Below, one piece after another: positions 39,022 to 48,603 of a stretch of 64,000 nt of DNA. The translations under genes and the position numbers were made by a program. The stretch is from NCBI RefSeq assembly GCF_021278985.1, contig NZ_CP082833.1, positions 372,001 through 436,000 of the forward strand, in the 5' to 3' direction. A model generated the notes under the pieces. It was given only the letters and a program-made list of their open reading frames with translations. It was not told the origin of the DNA and ran no database searches. Within the stretch, counting starts at the first letter, position 1, and every line of letters begins with the position of its first letter. The DNA comes from Citrobacter rodentium NBRC 105723 = DSM 16636. GTDB taxonomy: Bacteria; Pseudomonadota; Gammaproteobacteria; Enterobacterales; Enterobacteriaceae.

Positions 39022-40224
39022 TCAGCGCAGCCATTCAGGAAGATCGTTCAGACCCATAGCCTGGCGAATAAGCTGCGGTTTAACGCCGGGAAGGGTGTCG
39101 GCCAGCTTGAGGCCAATATCACGCAGCAGTTTTTTCGCCGGATTCTCACCCGCAAACAGCTCGCGAAAGCCCTGCATACCGGCCAGCATCAGCGCCGCGC
39201 TGTGCTTGCGGCTGCGCTCGTAGCGGCGCAGATAGAGGTGCTGACCAATATCTTTACCCTGGCGATGCAGACGTTTCAGATCGTCGATAAGTTCCGCGGC
39301 ATCCATAAAGCCGAGATTCACGCCCTGACCCGCCAGCGGATGAATGGTATGGGCAGCATCGCCGACCAGCGCCAGGCGGTGCGCGGCAAACTGGCGGGCG
39401 TAACGTCCCGTCAGCGGATAGATCTGACGTTCGCTCTCCACGCGGCACAGTCCCAGATGATTATCAAAAGCGATCGTCAGCGCCTGGTTAAACTCAGCGT
39501 CATCCGCCTGCTGCATCCGCTCCGCTTCTTCAGGCGAGAGCGACCAGACGATCGAGCACAGATGCGGATCGCGAAGCGGCAGAAACGCCAGAATCCCGTC
39601 ACCGTGAAACGTCTGCCGGGCAACCGCGCCGTGCGCCTCTTCCGTGCGGATAGTGGCGACCAGCGCATGATGACGATAGTCCCAGAAGGTCAGCGGAATA
39701 TCCGCTTTATTGCGCAGCCAGGAGTTCGCTCCGTCGGCACCAACCACCAGACGCGCCGTCAGCATCGTCCCGTCTTTAAGCGTCAGGAAGGTTTCGTTTT
39801 CGCCCCACGCCGCCTGCTGCAATTCCGCGGGGGCCAGCAGCGTGATGTCGGCGGCCTGCTGCGCCTTTTGCCACAGGGCGTAATGAATTACCGCATTTTC
39901 AACGATATGGCCAAGATGGCTGTAGCCCATGCTTTTATCGTCAAATTTAATGCGCCCAAAACTGTCTTTATCCCACACTTCCATGCCGTGGTAACAGCTG
40001 GCGCGGCGGGCGACGATCTCTGACCACACGCCGAGGCGGGTAAGCAGTTTTTCGCTGGCGGCGTTGATAGCCGATACGCGCAGCGCCGGTGCCGCATCCG
40101 CTGCCAGAGGCTGCGGTTCATGCTGCTCAAGAACCGCGACGCGCAGTCCGCTGCCCTGCAAACCGCAGGCGACAGCCAGGCCAACCATGCCTCCACCAAC
40201 AATAGCTACATCAACACTTTGCAC
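39022..40224 (-). CDS. ubiI: 2-octaprenylphenol C5-hydroxylase UbiI
   Basis: 400 residues. FAD monooxygenase of aerobic ubiquinone synthesis. Dinucleotide-binding GGGMVG near the N-terminus, DG motif (VVGADGANSWLR) and GDAAHTIHPLAGQGVNLG. Formerly visC. Paralogous to the neighbouring ubiH. Confidence 0.96.
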   Translation of the reverse strand: MQSVDVAIVGGGMVGLAVACGLQGSGLRVAVLEQHEPQPLAADAAPALRVSAINAASEKLLTRLGVWSEIVARRASCYHGMEVWDKDSFGRIKFDDKSMGYSHLGHIVENAVIHYALWQKAQQAADITLLAPAELQQAAWGENETFLTLKDGTMLTARLVVGADGANSWLRNKADIPLTFWDYRHHALVATIRTEEAHGAVARQTFHGDGILAFLPLRDPHLCSIVWSLSPEEAERMQQADDAEFNQALTIAFDNHLGLCRVESERQIYPLTGRYARQFAAHRLALVGDAAHTIHPLAGQGVNLGFMDAAELIDDLKRLHRQGKDIGQHLYLRRYERSRKHSAALMLAGMQGFRELFAGENPAKKLLRDIGLKLADTLPGVKPQLIRQAMGLNDLPEWLR

Positions 40225-40261
40225 TGTTTACTCCTGGTCAAAAACGTCGTTCGTTATTCGT

Positions 40262-40442
40262 GGATCTGATAAGCGTAGCATCATCAGGCAGTTGTGCCGA
40301 TTCTGCCGGATGGCGGCTGCGCCTTATCCGACCTACGGGAAATTAACGCCCACACCGGACACATTGCCGGATGGCGGCTGACACCTTCCGCCCGGAGACA
40401 ATTCGTAGGCCTGATAAGCGTAGCGCCATCAGGCAATTACAC
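40262..40442. repeat. BIME cluster between ubiH and ubiI
   Basis: At least three REP units (GCCGGATGGCGGCTGCGCC...TATCCGACCTAC; GCCGGATGGCGGCTGACAC; TAGGCCTGATAAGCGTAGC) fill the 243-bp gap inside the operon. Confidence 0.88.
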
Positions 40443-40467
40443 CGTACCGGTCAGGCGGATGGAGGCC

Positions 40468-41646
40468 TTAACGCGCAACCCAGCCAAGCGTGCGCTTCGC
40501 CAGCGCATCGCGTGCCGGAGGAAATAACTCCATCGCCATCAGACCAACATTCCGCCCAACCAGCAGCGGCGCCCAGCGGTTGGCAAACAGATGCACCAGA
40601 CCGTCCGTGACGCCGATAGTGGCATTGCGATCTTCCTGGCGGCGCTGCTGGTACGCTGAGAGGACGCTATAGTCGCCCACATCGCGCTTCAGGGCATGAA
40701 CCTGCATCAGGGTTTCGGCAAGACTCATCACGTCGCGCAATCCGAGGTTAAACCCCTGCCCGGCGATGGGATGCAGCGTCTGCGCCGCATTGCCCACCAG
40801 CACGGTCCGATGGGTAAACGCTTTCGCCGCCGTGGTCAGCGCAAGCGGGTACGCGCTGCGTTTACCTGCCTGGGTAATCCGTCCCAGCCGCCAGCCGAAG
40901 GCCGCCTGCAGCTCACGGCAGAAGCGTTCATCCGACCAGGCCAGAATCTCATCGCGCTTGTCCCGCGGATGGCACCACACCAGCGAACAGCGGCCAGCAG
41001 ACATCGGCAGCATCGCCAGCGGCCCGTGCGCGGTAAAGCGCTCGAAGGCGCGCCCGTGATGCGCAACCGAAGTGGCGACGTTGGCGATCACCGCCAGCTG
41101 TTCGTAGGGCTCCTGCTGCCAGTCGATACCGCAGGCGCTGGCCAGTGCCGAGCGCGTCCCATCCGCAGCGACCAGCAGGTTTGCGGAAAGCGTCTCGCCG
41201 CTTTCCAGCGTCACGCTCACCTGCTCCTGGGTACGCGCCACGCTGGCCACCCGCTGCGGACAGTGCAGCGTGACGCCCGGCGCTTTGCGCAACAGAGAAA
41301 ACAGGCGCAGACCCACCTCGTGCAGTTCGACCACCTGTCCCAGCGCCGGGAGGCGATAGTCGTCGGCATCGAGAGTGACAAATCCGGCATGACCGCGATC
41401 GCTGACGTGAACGGTAGTAATGGCGGTGGCGCAATCGGCAATCGCCTGCCACACGCCTATCCGTGCCAGCTGCTGACAGGTGCCCGCCGCCAGCGCAATC
41501 GCCCTCGCATCAAATCCCGGATGCCCGTCGGCCTCCGGCGCCGTCGCTTCAATCAGATGTACCGGCAGCGTTCCGTGACTGAGCTGTGAAATAGCCAGCG
41601 CCAGCGTCGCACCGACCATACCGCCGCCAACGATGATCACGCTCAT
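40468..41646 (-). CDS. ubiH: 2-octaprenyl-6-methoxyphenol hydroxylase UbiH
   Basis: 392 residues. FAD hydroxylase of ubiquinone synthesis: N-terminal IIVGGGMVGATLALA, VAADGTRSALA, and GNAAQTLHPIAGQGFNLG. Its start overlaps the pepP stop by 4 bp, so translation is coupled. Confidence 0.96.
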   Translation of the reverse strand: MSVIIVGGGMVGATLALAISQLSHGTLPVHLIEATAPEADGHPGFDARAIALAAGTCQQLARIGVWQAIADCATAITTVHVSDRGHAGFVTLDADDYRLPALGQVVELHEVGLRLFSLLRKAPGVTLHCPQRVASVARTQEQVSVTLESGETLSANLLVAADGTRSALASACGIDWQQEPYEQLAVIANVATSVAHHGRAFERFTAHGPLAMLPMSAGRCSLVWCHPRDKRDEILAWSDERFCRELQAAFGWRLGRITQAGKRSAYPLALTTAAKAFTHRTVLVGNAAQTLHPIAGQGFNLGLRDVMSLAETLMQVHALKRDVGDYSVLSAYQQRRQEDRNATIGVTDGLVHLFANRWAPLLVGRNVGLMAMELFPPARDALAKRTLGWVAR

Positions 41647-42959
41647 TGCTGGCGCGCTGCCGCCATCAGCGCTTCAATCTCATCGGCCTTTTTCACGACG
41701 CTGGCGGTAAGATTTTCGTTGCCGTTTTCGGTGATCAGAATGTCGTCTTCGATGCGAATGCCGATCCCACGCCAGGCTTCCGGCACATCGGCGTCCGGAG
41801 CGATGTACAGCCCCGGCTCAACGGTAATCACCATGCCCGGTTCGAGGATGCGCGAGCGCTCCTGACCATATTCGCCAACATCATGCACATCCAGCCCCAG
41901 CCAGTGGCTCAGGCCATGCATAAAGAACGGCCGATGAGCGTTGTCGGCAATCAGCTGATCCACCTCGCCGTGCAGAATGCCCAGCTTCACCAGCCCGCTA
42001 ATCATAATACGCACCACTTCGCCGGTGACTTCCTGAATGGAGGTTCCCGGACGGTACAGGCGCAGACTGGTTTCCAGCGACTCGAGTACGATGTCGTAAA
42101 TTTCCCGCTGGGCCGCGGTGAATTTGCCGTTCACCGGGAAGGTGCGCGTAATGTCGCCCGCATAGCCTTTGTATTCACAGCCTGCATCAATCAGCACCAG
42201 ATCGCCGTCGCGCATTTCGCTTTCGTTTTCGGTGTAGTGCAGAATGCAGCCATTTTCACCGCTGCCGACAATGGTGTTATAAGAGGGAAAGCGTGCGCCG
42301 TGGCGATTAAATTCGTGATGGATTTCGCCTTCCAGCTGATACTCGTACATCCCCGGACGGCATTTTTCCATCGCCCGGGTATGCGCCAGCGCGGTGATCT
42401 CCCCGGCGCGACGCATAACGGCGATCTCCTCTTCCGATTTGAACAGGCGCATTTCATGCACCATCGGCCGCCAGTCGGTCAGGGTAGACGGCGCTTTCAG
42501 ATTCTGCCGGCTGCCTTTACGCAATTTTTCCAGCGCGGAAAAGACGATCTCATCGGCCCAGGCATATTCGCCCTGCGCGTGGTAAACGGTGTCCAGACCG
42601 TTAAGCAGTTGATACAGCTGTTGATTAATTTCACTGAAGGCCAGCGCGCGGTCAACACCCAGCTTTTCCGGCGCGGCATCCTGCCCCAGACGACGGCCGA
42701 ACCAGATCTCCGCGGTCAGATCGCGCACGCGGTTGAACAATACGCTGTGGTTATGCGTCTCGTCGCTTTTAATCAGCACCAGCACAGCTTCCGGCTCGTT
42801 AAAGCCGGTGAAATACCAGAAATCGCTGCTCTGGCGATACGGGTATTCGCTGTCCGCGCTGCGCGTCACTTCGGGCGCGGCAAAAATCAGCGCGGCGCTG
42901 CCGGGCTGCATTTGCGCCAGCAGCGCCTGGCGACGACGTTGGTATTCCTGCGGTGTCAT
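41643..42959 (-). CDS. pepP: Xaa-Pro aminopeptidase P
   Basis: 438 residues. Removes N-terminal residues preceding proline. The pita-bread metallopeptidase fold has the dinuclear Mn ligands: Asp in VLIDAGCEYKGYAGDITRTFP, His in FMHGLSHWLGLDVHD, Glu in MVITVEPG and in GIRIEDD. Confidence 0.97.
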   Translation of the reverse strand: MTPQEYQRRRQALLAQMQPGSAALIFAAPEVTRSADSEYPYRQSSDFWYFTGFNEPEAVLVLIKSDETHNHSVLFNRVRDLTAEIWFGRRLGQDAAPEKLGVDRALAFSEINQQLYQLLNGLDTVYHAQGEYAWADEIVFSALEKLRKGSRQNLKAPSTLTDWRPMVHEMRLFKSEEEIAVMRRAGEITALAHTRAMEKCRPGMYEYQLEGEIHHEFNRHGARFPSYNTIVGSGENGCILHYTENESEMRDGDLVLIDAGCEYKGYAGDITRTFPVNGKFTAAQREIYDIVLESLETSLRLYRPGTSIQEVTGEVVRIMISGLVKLGILHGEVDQLIADNAHRPFFMHGLSHWLGLDVHDVGEYGQERSRILEPGMVITVEPGLYIAPDADVPEAWRGIGIRIEDDILITENGNENLTASVVKKADEIEALMAAARQQ

Positions 42960-42986
42960 GACGTGGCCTCCGTTTTCGTTTTACTT

Positions 42987-43565
42987 TTAGTGTAGCGTCG
43001 GTTTACGCACTTCCGGTGCGGTCGGCTGCTGACGGGTAAAGGTGTCGTGACACAGCAGCGCGGCAACGCGCACGTACTCGACGATCTCTTCGAGCGACAT
43101 CTCCAGCTCTTCCTGATCTTCGTCTTCGTCATAGCCAAGCTGCGCAATGTTACGCAGGTCGTCGATGGCTTCACCCGTTTCACCAGTGACCTTATCCAGT
43201 TTAGGCTGCGTCACGCCCAGGCCAAGCAGGAAATGGTTGACCCATCCTGCCAGCGCGTCCGCGCGATCGAAAACGCTTACCTCGTCGCCGTCAGGCAGAT
43301 AAAGCTGAAAAAGGAAACCGTCATCCTCCAGCGCGTCGCTGATGGCGGCATGCATTTTACGCAGCGCCTGCGCCAGTTCATGACCGAAGGCAAGCCCTTC
43401 GTTCGTCAGGTCGTGAAGCAGCGGCTGCCATGAGCTGTCGTTGTTGCCGCCGCAAATCATCCCGCTGATTAAACCGTGCATTTCGGCCGGGGTCAGTCCG
43501 GCCCCTTGTTGGTGCAAATACTGGTTCATCGCGTTGTAACCAGGCATTTCGTTCTGTATAGACAT
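42987..43565 (-). CDS. ygfB: UPF0149 family protein YgfB
   Basis: 192 residues from the ATG at 43565 (MSIQNEMPGYN), matching the E. coli length; another ATG lies two codons upstream. It contains CxG-type helical motifs (ISGMICGG) and an acidic stretch DEDEDQEELEMSLEE. Function uncertain in enterobacteria. Confidence 0.93.
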   Translation of the reverse strand: MSIQNEMPGYNAMNQYLHQQGAGLTPAEMHGLISGMICGGNNDSSWQPLLHDLTNEGLAFGHELAQALRKMHAAISDALEDDGFLFQLYLPDGDEVSVFDRADALAGWVNHFLLGLGVTQPKLDKVTGETGEAIDDLRNIAQLGYDEDEDQEELEMSLEEIVEYVRVAALLCHDTFTRQQPTAPEVRKPTLH

Positions 43566-43732
43566 ACGCATTCGTCATCAAAGGGAGGATATTCATGATA
43601 TGCTACCACTCCGGACCCTGGTGATGCCAGAAAAGGGCTTGTATCTTCACACCAGGGTAGCTATAGTGTCGCCCCTTCGCGGACCACGGGTCTGGAGACG
43701 AAGGCAGCGCAGTCAATCAGCAGGAAGGTGGC

Positions 43733-44062
43733 ATGTCTGCACAACCCGTCGATATCCAAATTTTTGGCCGTTCACTGCGAGTGAATTGCCCGCCCGAACA
43801 AAGGGATGCGTTGAATCAGGCTGCGGACGATCTGAATCAGCGGTTGCAAGATCTGAAAGTTCGCACTAGAGTCACAAATACTGAGCAGCTGGTCTTCATT
43901 GCCGCACTGAACATCAGCTATGAGTTAACTCAGGAAAAAGCGAAGACCTGCGAGTACGCGGCGAGCATGGAGCAACGAATTCGGATGCTACAACAGACCA
44001 TTGAACAGGCGCTGCTTGATCAGGGTCGCATAACCGAAAAAACGGGCCAAAATTTTGAATAA
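43733..44062 (+). CDS. zapA: cell division protein ZapA
   Basis: 109 residues. Binds and bundles FtsZ at mid-cell. An N-terminal globular domain (VDIQIFGRSLRVNCPPEQRDALNQAADDL) is followed by a C-terminal coiled coil. Divergent from ygfB and directly upstream of 6S RNA, as in E. coli. Confidence 0.96.
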   Translation: MSAQPVDIQIFGRSLRVNCPPEQRDALNQAADDLNQRLQDLKVRTRVTNTEQLVFIAALNISYELTQEKAKTCEYAASMEQRIRMLQQTIEQALLDQGRITEKTGQNFE

Positions 44063-44103
44063 CACTTCCCGGTTTACTATGGTACAGTGACCGTGAAGAA
44101 AAA

Positions 44104-44287
44104 ATTTCTCTGAGATGTTTGCAAGCGGGCCAGTCCCCTGAGCCGATATTTCATACCACAAGAATGTGGCGCTCCGCGGTTGGTGAGCATGCTCGGTTCG
44201 TCCGAGAAGCCTTAAAACTGTGACGACACATTCACCTTGAACCAAGGGTTCAAGGGTTACAGCCTGCGGCGGCATCTCGGAGATTCC
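44104..44287 (+). ncRNA. ssrS: 6S RNA
   Basis: 184 nt, the E. coli length, starting ATTTCTCTGAGATG and ending CTCGGAGATTCC, whose ends pair. It binds sigma70-RNA polymerase in stationary phase by mimicking an open promoter and is co-transcribed with fau downstream. Sequence identity to E. coli 6S is obvious over the whole length. Confidence 0.97.
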
Positions 44288-44310
44288 CTTCTTAAAAGCT
44301 GGCGACAGCC

Positions 44311-44907
44311 ATGACGCAACATTCCGAACTTCCTTTATCACGACACGATATCCGCCGCATGATCCGGCAGCGTCGTCGCGCGCTGACGCCTGAGCAACAG
44401 CTTGAGTCCGGTCAACGCGCCGCAACCCGAATGCTGGCCTACCCGCCGATGACGATGGCGCGCACGGTCGCCGTGTTTTTGTCGTTTGATGGCGAACTCG
44501 ACACACAGCCGCTGATTGAACAACTCTGGCGCGCGGGCAAGCGCGTTTATCTGCCGGTTCTCCATCCCTTCAGCCGCGGTAATCTGCTGTTTTTACACTA
44601 TCATCCGCAAAGTGAACTGGTAACAAACCGCCTGAAAATTCAGGAGCCGAAGCTGGACGTACGCGAGGTGCTGCCGCTTGCGGATCTGGACGTGCTGGTG
44701 ACGCCGCTGGTGGCGTTCGACGAATACGGTCAGCGTTTGGGTATGGGCGGCGGCTTTTACGATCGTACGTTGCAAAACTGGCAGCAGCATGGCTTAACGC
44801 CGGTAGGGTATGCGCACGATTGTCAGCGAGTCGCAAAGCTGCCGGTGGAAGAGTGGGATGTTCCGCTGCCTGCGGTGGTGACGCCGTCGAAAGTGTGGGA
44901 GTGGTGA
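44311..44907 (+). CDS. fau: 5-formyltetrahydrofolate cyclo-ligase
   Basis: 198 residues (ygfA). ATP-dependent conversion of 5-formyl-THF to 5,10-methenyl-THF. Motifs: basic N-terminal IRRMIRQRRRALTPEQQ, and DEYGQRLGMGGGFYDRTL (nucleotide loop). Conserved partner of 6S RNA. Confidence 0.95.
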   Translation: MTQHSELPLSRHDIRRMIRQRRRALTPEQQLESGQRAATRMLAYPPMTMARTVAVFLSFDGELDTQPLIEQLWRAGKRVYLPVLHPFSRGNLLFLHYHPQSELVTNRLKIQEPKLDVREVLPLADLDVLVTPLVAFDEYGQRLGMGGGFYDRTLQNWQQHGLTPVGYAHDCQRVAKLPVEEWDVPLPAVVTPSKVWEW

Positions 44908-44911
44908 GTGA

Positions 44912-45295
44912 ATGATAATCATAAATAAAATCATCAAGTGGCTGACAGGCCCTTCAAAAAAGACTCCTCCTCAGACCCACACCGATACACTGAATCAGGT
45001 CATGTTTGCCAGATTAGACGATCAGCAGTCGAAGAAACCGGATGCCGTATGGAATGTTCGTCAACTGTCTCCTGAGTCTTTTCTCACCTTAACGCCCCTT
45101 GAGATTACTGAGCGACTTGACTCTGACCCTTTTAAAACTGGTAACTTCGATTTTGGCGTCAGCGTTATTCACTGGCGTAGCGATGAAAGTGAGATTGTAT
45201 GTTGGTTTCAGGATGCAAAGTGTACTAGCTGCACCTTTCATTATCAGGGTAATGCGATTACGCAGGCTGACGGCAGTGCTCAACGCTCTGCCTGA
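44912..45295 (+). CDS. unknown protein downstream of fau
   Basis: 127 residues starting 5 bp after the fau stop codon, so probably translated from the same transcript. It starts MIIINKIIKWLTGPSKK and contains Trp-rich VIHWRSDESEIVCWFQD and CTSCTFHY. No family recognised. AT content is higher than its neighbours. It borders the P4-type remnant, so it may have arrived with it. Confidence 0.5.
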   Translation: MIIINKIIKWLTGPSKKTPPQTHTDTLNQVMFARLDDQQSKKPDAVWNVRQLSPESFLTLTPLEITERLDSDPFKTGNFDFGVSVIHWRSDESEIVCWFQDAKCTSCTFHYQGNAITQADGSAQRSA

Positions 45296-45328
45296 AGGTA
45301 GTACTGTAGCCATACATACTTCAACATA

Positions 45329-45365
45329 AAAAGCCGGGTGGCGGCTGCGCCTTACCCGGCCTACA
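45329..45365. repeat. REP unit between fau region and P4 remnant
   Basis: GCCGGGTGGCGGCTGCGCC...TACCCGGCCTAC inverted repeat preceded by AAAAA. Confidence 0.8.
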
Positions 45366-45639
45366 GTTCATGATTCGTGGTTTGCGGCTTGCGGTTATTC
45401 CAGGCCTAGTATGCGTAGCGCCGCCGGACAGAATAATCATTTATATCAATATCTTAATTTTGCGAGTCGCCTTCCAGAATACACACTTGTCAGCGTCCTG
45501 GTTAAGCGGTATCTTCTTGCCGCACCTGCAAAATCAGGTGCCGGAATTAGCCTTCTGAATCTCATACTGGCGACATATACTTCTATGTCGTGCGACCGGT
45601 TTCGCCTCAATGGTGGGCCGGGCGGAGGCGTCGCAAGAC

Positions 45640-45740
45640 GCGCCGGTATCCAGTATGACCGGTAAGGCTAACTCCGTCCGGCACCACCACCCGCGAGATT
45701 AGCCTCTCCGGTGGTGGTTTAAACACGGCATACTGGAGGC
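45640..45740 (+). ncRNA. P4 CI-type immunity RNA region, second remnant
   Basis: CCACCACC at 45684-45691 pairs with GGTGGTGG at 45710-45717. The loop contains GAGATTAGCCTCTC, which is complementary to the flanking GGCTAACTCC and GAGGCTACC segments. The layout is the same as at 11365-11450, here on the plus strand and followed by the homologous early gene. The preceding interval 45366-45640 shows no gene. Confidence 0.45.
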
Positions 45741-45746
45741 TACCCT

Positions 45747-46193
45747 ATGGTAACTACCCCTCTCTTTTCTCACTCTTTATTTACCCTGCCATTTAACCAT
45801 GCGACAGATTTCACCGAACTGGCGGATAACTGCGAACGCTTTGCAGAAGCGCTGGTAGAATGCCATAACCCGGTTGAGAAGCTGGCTATATGCGCACGTC
45901 TTTCCGCCTGTCTCGCGCTGTTACAGCCCACACTAACCGAGCCCGTGCCGGACCATTTGAAAGACAGCCTGACGGTTGACACCCTACCGACCCGTTTTCC
46001 TCTTTTCGCACCGGAATCGGATCAGCTCGGACGTTAGTGTCAGCTATTAACGCAGTTGCTAATGAGTAAAACACTTTCCGCGGAAATGGAGCGGATAGTA
46101 GGTGATTTATTGCAGGATCTGGTGGATTTTTTTGCCGATACGCTGAAAGCGCCGCGCTGGCTGAAGACCGAAGAAGGACTGGTAGACCTGTAA
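45747..46193 (+). pseudogene. P4-type early gene with an internal amber stop
   Basis: Reads MVTTPLFSHSLFTLPFNHATDFTELADNCERFAEALV and so on to SDQLGR, then TAG (46035-46037), then continues in frame CQLLTQLLMSKTLSAEMERIVGDLLQDLVDFFADTLK to TAA at 46193. It is homologous to 10920-11342 (DHCDRFAETLL, SLTVDTLP shared). Without the stop the product would be 148 residues. It is the only recognisable coding trace of a P4-like element at this site. Confidence 0.65.
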
Positions 46194-46194
46194 A

Positions 46195-46285
46195 AATGCC
46201 GGGTGGCGGCTACGCCTTACCCGGCCTGCAGTTCATGGTTTGCGGTTATTACTGTAGGCCCGGTAAGCGCCAGCGCCACCGGGCA
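46195..46285. repeat. REP/BIME element before serA
   Basis: Two inverted REP units (GCCGGGTGGCGGCTACGCC...CCCGGCCTGC and GTAGGCCCGGTAAGCGCC...CACCGGGCA). Confidence 0.85.
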
Positions 46286-46295
46286 TTCCTGACAA

Positions 46296-47528
46296 TCAGT
46301 ACAGCAGACGCGCGCGAATGGTGCCCGGAATGGCTTTCATTGCCTGTAGCGCTTTTTCCGCCACGTCTTCATCCGCTTCAATATCGATAACCACGTAACC
46401 CATCTGCGCCGAGGTTTGCAGATACTGCGCGGCGATGTTGACGCCCTGTTCGGCGAAGATCTGGTTCAGCGCGGTCAGTACGCCCGGACGGTTTTCGTGG
46501 ATGTGCATCAGACGACGTCCGCCGTGCAGCGGCAGCGACACTTCCGGGAAGTTAACCGCCGACAGCGTGGAGCCGTTATCGGAATATTTAACCAGCTTAC
46601 CGGCCACTTCCAGACCGATGTTTTCCTGCGCTTCCTGGGTGGAGCCGCCGATGTGCGGGGTCAGGATCACGTTGTCAAAATCGCACAGCGGCGAGGTGAA
46701 CGGATCGCTGTTGGTCGCCGGTTCGGTCGGGAAAACGTCGATGGCCGCACCGGCCAGATGTCTGGTCGCCAGCGCATCGCACAGCGCCGGAATGTCCACC
46801 ACCGTACCGCGCGCGGCATTGATCAGCAGCGATCCCGGTTTCATCAGGGCGATCTCTTTTGCGCCCATCATGTTTTTGGTCGAGGCGTTTTCCGGCACGT
46901 GCAGGCTGACCACATCGCTCATATTGAGCAGATCGGACAGATGCTGAACCTGGGTGGCGTTCCCCAGCGGCAATTTATTTTCAATGTCATAGAAGAAAAC
47001 GTGCATCCCCAGCGACTCCGCCAGGATCCCCAACTGGGTGCCGATATGGCCGTAACCGATAATCCCCAGCTTTTTACCGCGCGCTTCAAATGAACCCGCC
47101 GCCAGTTTATTCCACACGCCGCGATGCGCTTTGGCGTTCGCCTCCGGCACGCCGCGCAGCAGCAGCAGCAGCTCGCCAATCACCAGTTCCGCCACGGAGC
47201 GGGTGTTGGAGAACGGGGCGTTAAATACCGGGATACCGCGCTTTGCCGCCGCGGTCAGATCGACCTGGTTAGTGCCGATGCAGAAACAGCCGATAGCCAC
47301 CAGCTTTTCCGCCGCGTTAATCACCTCTTCGGTCAGATGGGTACGGGATCGCAGGCCAATAAAGTGGGCATCACGGATGGACGCTTTCAGCTGCTCCGCA
47401 TCCAGCGCCCCTTTGTGAAATTCGATGTTGGTATAACCTGCCGCACGAAGGCTATCCAGCGCCTTCTGGTGCACGCCTTCAACCAGCAGAAATTTAATCT
47501 TGTCTTTCTCCAGCGATACCTTTGCCAT
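46296..47528 (-). CDS. serA: D-3-phosphoglycerate dehydrogenase
   Basis: 410 residues, full length. First step of serine synthesis. NAD-binding GYGHIGTQLG; catalytic Arg in NAARGTVVD, Glu region and His in ILTPHIGGSTQEAQ. The C-terminal ACT domain (HENRPGVLTALNQIFAEQGVNIAAQYLQT) gives serine feedback inhibition. serB lies in the same window. The 255-bp upstream gap to rpiA contains AT-rich stretches consistent with Lrp control. Confidence 0.97.
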   Translation of the reverse strand: MAKVSLEKDKIKFLLVEGVHQKALDSLRAAGYTNIEFHKGALDAEQLKASIRDAHFIGLRSRTHLTEEVINAAEKLVAIGCFCIGTNQVDLTAAAKRGIPVFNAPFSNTRSVAELVIGELLLLLRGVPEANAKAHRGVWNKLAAGSFEARGKKLGIIGYGHIGTQLGILAESLGMHVFFYDIENKLPLGNATQVQHLSDLLNMSDVVSLHVPENASTKNMMGAKEIALMKPGSLLINAARGTVVDIPALCDALATRHLAGAAIDVFPTEPATNSDPFTSPLCDFDNVILTPHIGGSTQEAQENIGLEVAGKLVKYSDNGSTLSAVNFPEVSLPLHGGRRLMHIHENRPGVLTALNQIFAEQGVNIAAQYLQTSAQMGYVVIDIEADEDVAEKALQAMKAIPGTIRARLLY

Positions 47529-47783
47529 TTCCCCGACCCTGTCTTATTGCAATCTGATGTTGTGTGTACGGATTTGCATCCGCCTTTCAACATATCAAAA
47601 AAAATTATTGCGGCAATATGAACGTTTGCGTCGCCCTGTTGAGGAAATTGCAATCAACGGGAAATGCCAGATGAAAATGCTGGAGATAAGTTTTTCTTTG
47701 GAGGGTTCAGCAGGGCAAACGATAAAACGTGACACAAGTCACCAAATTTGCCCTGCAAAAATATTTTAACCGGAGCGGTCAGA

Positions 47784-48443
47784 TCATTTGACGATGGTTT
47801 TTACGCCGTCGGCGGTGCCGATTAACGCCACGTCCGCGCCGCGGTTGGCGAACAGGCCAACGGTGACTACGCCCGGAATGGCATTGATCGCGTTTTCCAG
47901 CGCCACCGGGTCGAGGATCTCCATACCGTGCACGTCGAGGATCACATTACCGTTGTCAGTCACCACGCCCTGACGATACTCCGGACGGCCGCCCAGCTTC
48001 ACCAGCTGGCGGGCGACCGCGCTGCGCGCCATCGGGATCACTTCAACCGGCAGCGGGAAATTGCCGAGAATATCCACCTCTTTCGAGGCATCGGCGATAC
48101 AGATGAACTTTTTCGCTACCGAAGCGATGATCTTTTCGCGGGTCAGCGCCGCGCCGCCGCCTTTGATCATCTGCATATGTGGGTTGATCTCATCCGCGCC
48201 GTCGACGTAAACGCCAAGGCTGTCCACTTCGTTGAGATCGAACACAGGAATACCAAGGCTTTTGAGCTTTTCGGTGGAGGCGTCCGAGCTGGAGACCGCA
48301 CCTTCAATTTGTCCTTTCATGGTGCCCAGCGCATCAATAAAGTGTGCGGCTGTTGAACCCGTCCCCACCCCCACAATGGTGCCGGGCTGTACATACTGAA
48401 GTGCCGCCCATCCTACCGCTTTTTTCAGTTCATCCTGCGTCAT
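47784..48443 (-). CDS. rpiA: ribose-5-phosphate isomerase A
   Basis: 219 residues from the ATG at 48443 (MTQDELKKAVGWAALQYV). Interconverts ribose-5-P and ribulose-5-P. Signature VGVGTGSTAAHFIDAL, DGADEINPHMQMIKGGGAALTREKI. Confidence 0.97.
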   Translation of the reverse strand: MTQDELKKAVGWAALQYVQPGTIVGVGTGSTAAHFIDALGTMKGQIEGAVSSSDASTEKLKSLGIPVFDLNEVDSLGVYVDGADEINPHMQMIKGGGAALTREKIIASVAKKFICIADASKEVDILGNFPLPVEVIPMARSAVARQLVKLGGRPEYRQGVVTDNGNVILDVHGMEILDPVALENAINAIPGVVTVGLFANRGADVALIGTADGVKTIVK

Positions 48444-48603
48444 GATCGTATCGCCTGTGATATGGAAAAATTCACGCGCATTATAGACCAATGCGCGGAA
48501 AAATCTTCCCACCCGCTTCGCAGGTCGCGGATTTCGTCTTTACCCGCTGAAAAATTATGTCATAGTGCAGGACAGGTAAAAATTTCAGGAGTATGTCAGA
48601 GCA

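Noticed and set aside
45296..46295. Sib/Ibs-type antisense toxin locus, which I recall between fau and serA in K-12
   Set aside because: No sequence resembling the Sib repeat is visible here; the interval is filled by REP units and the P4-type remnant.
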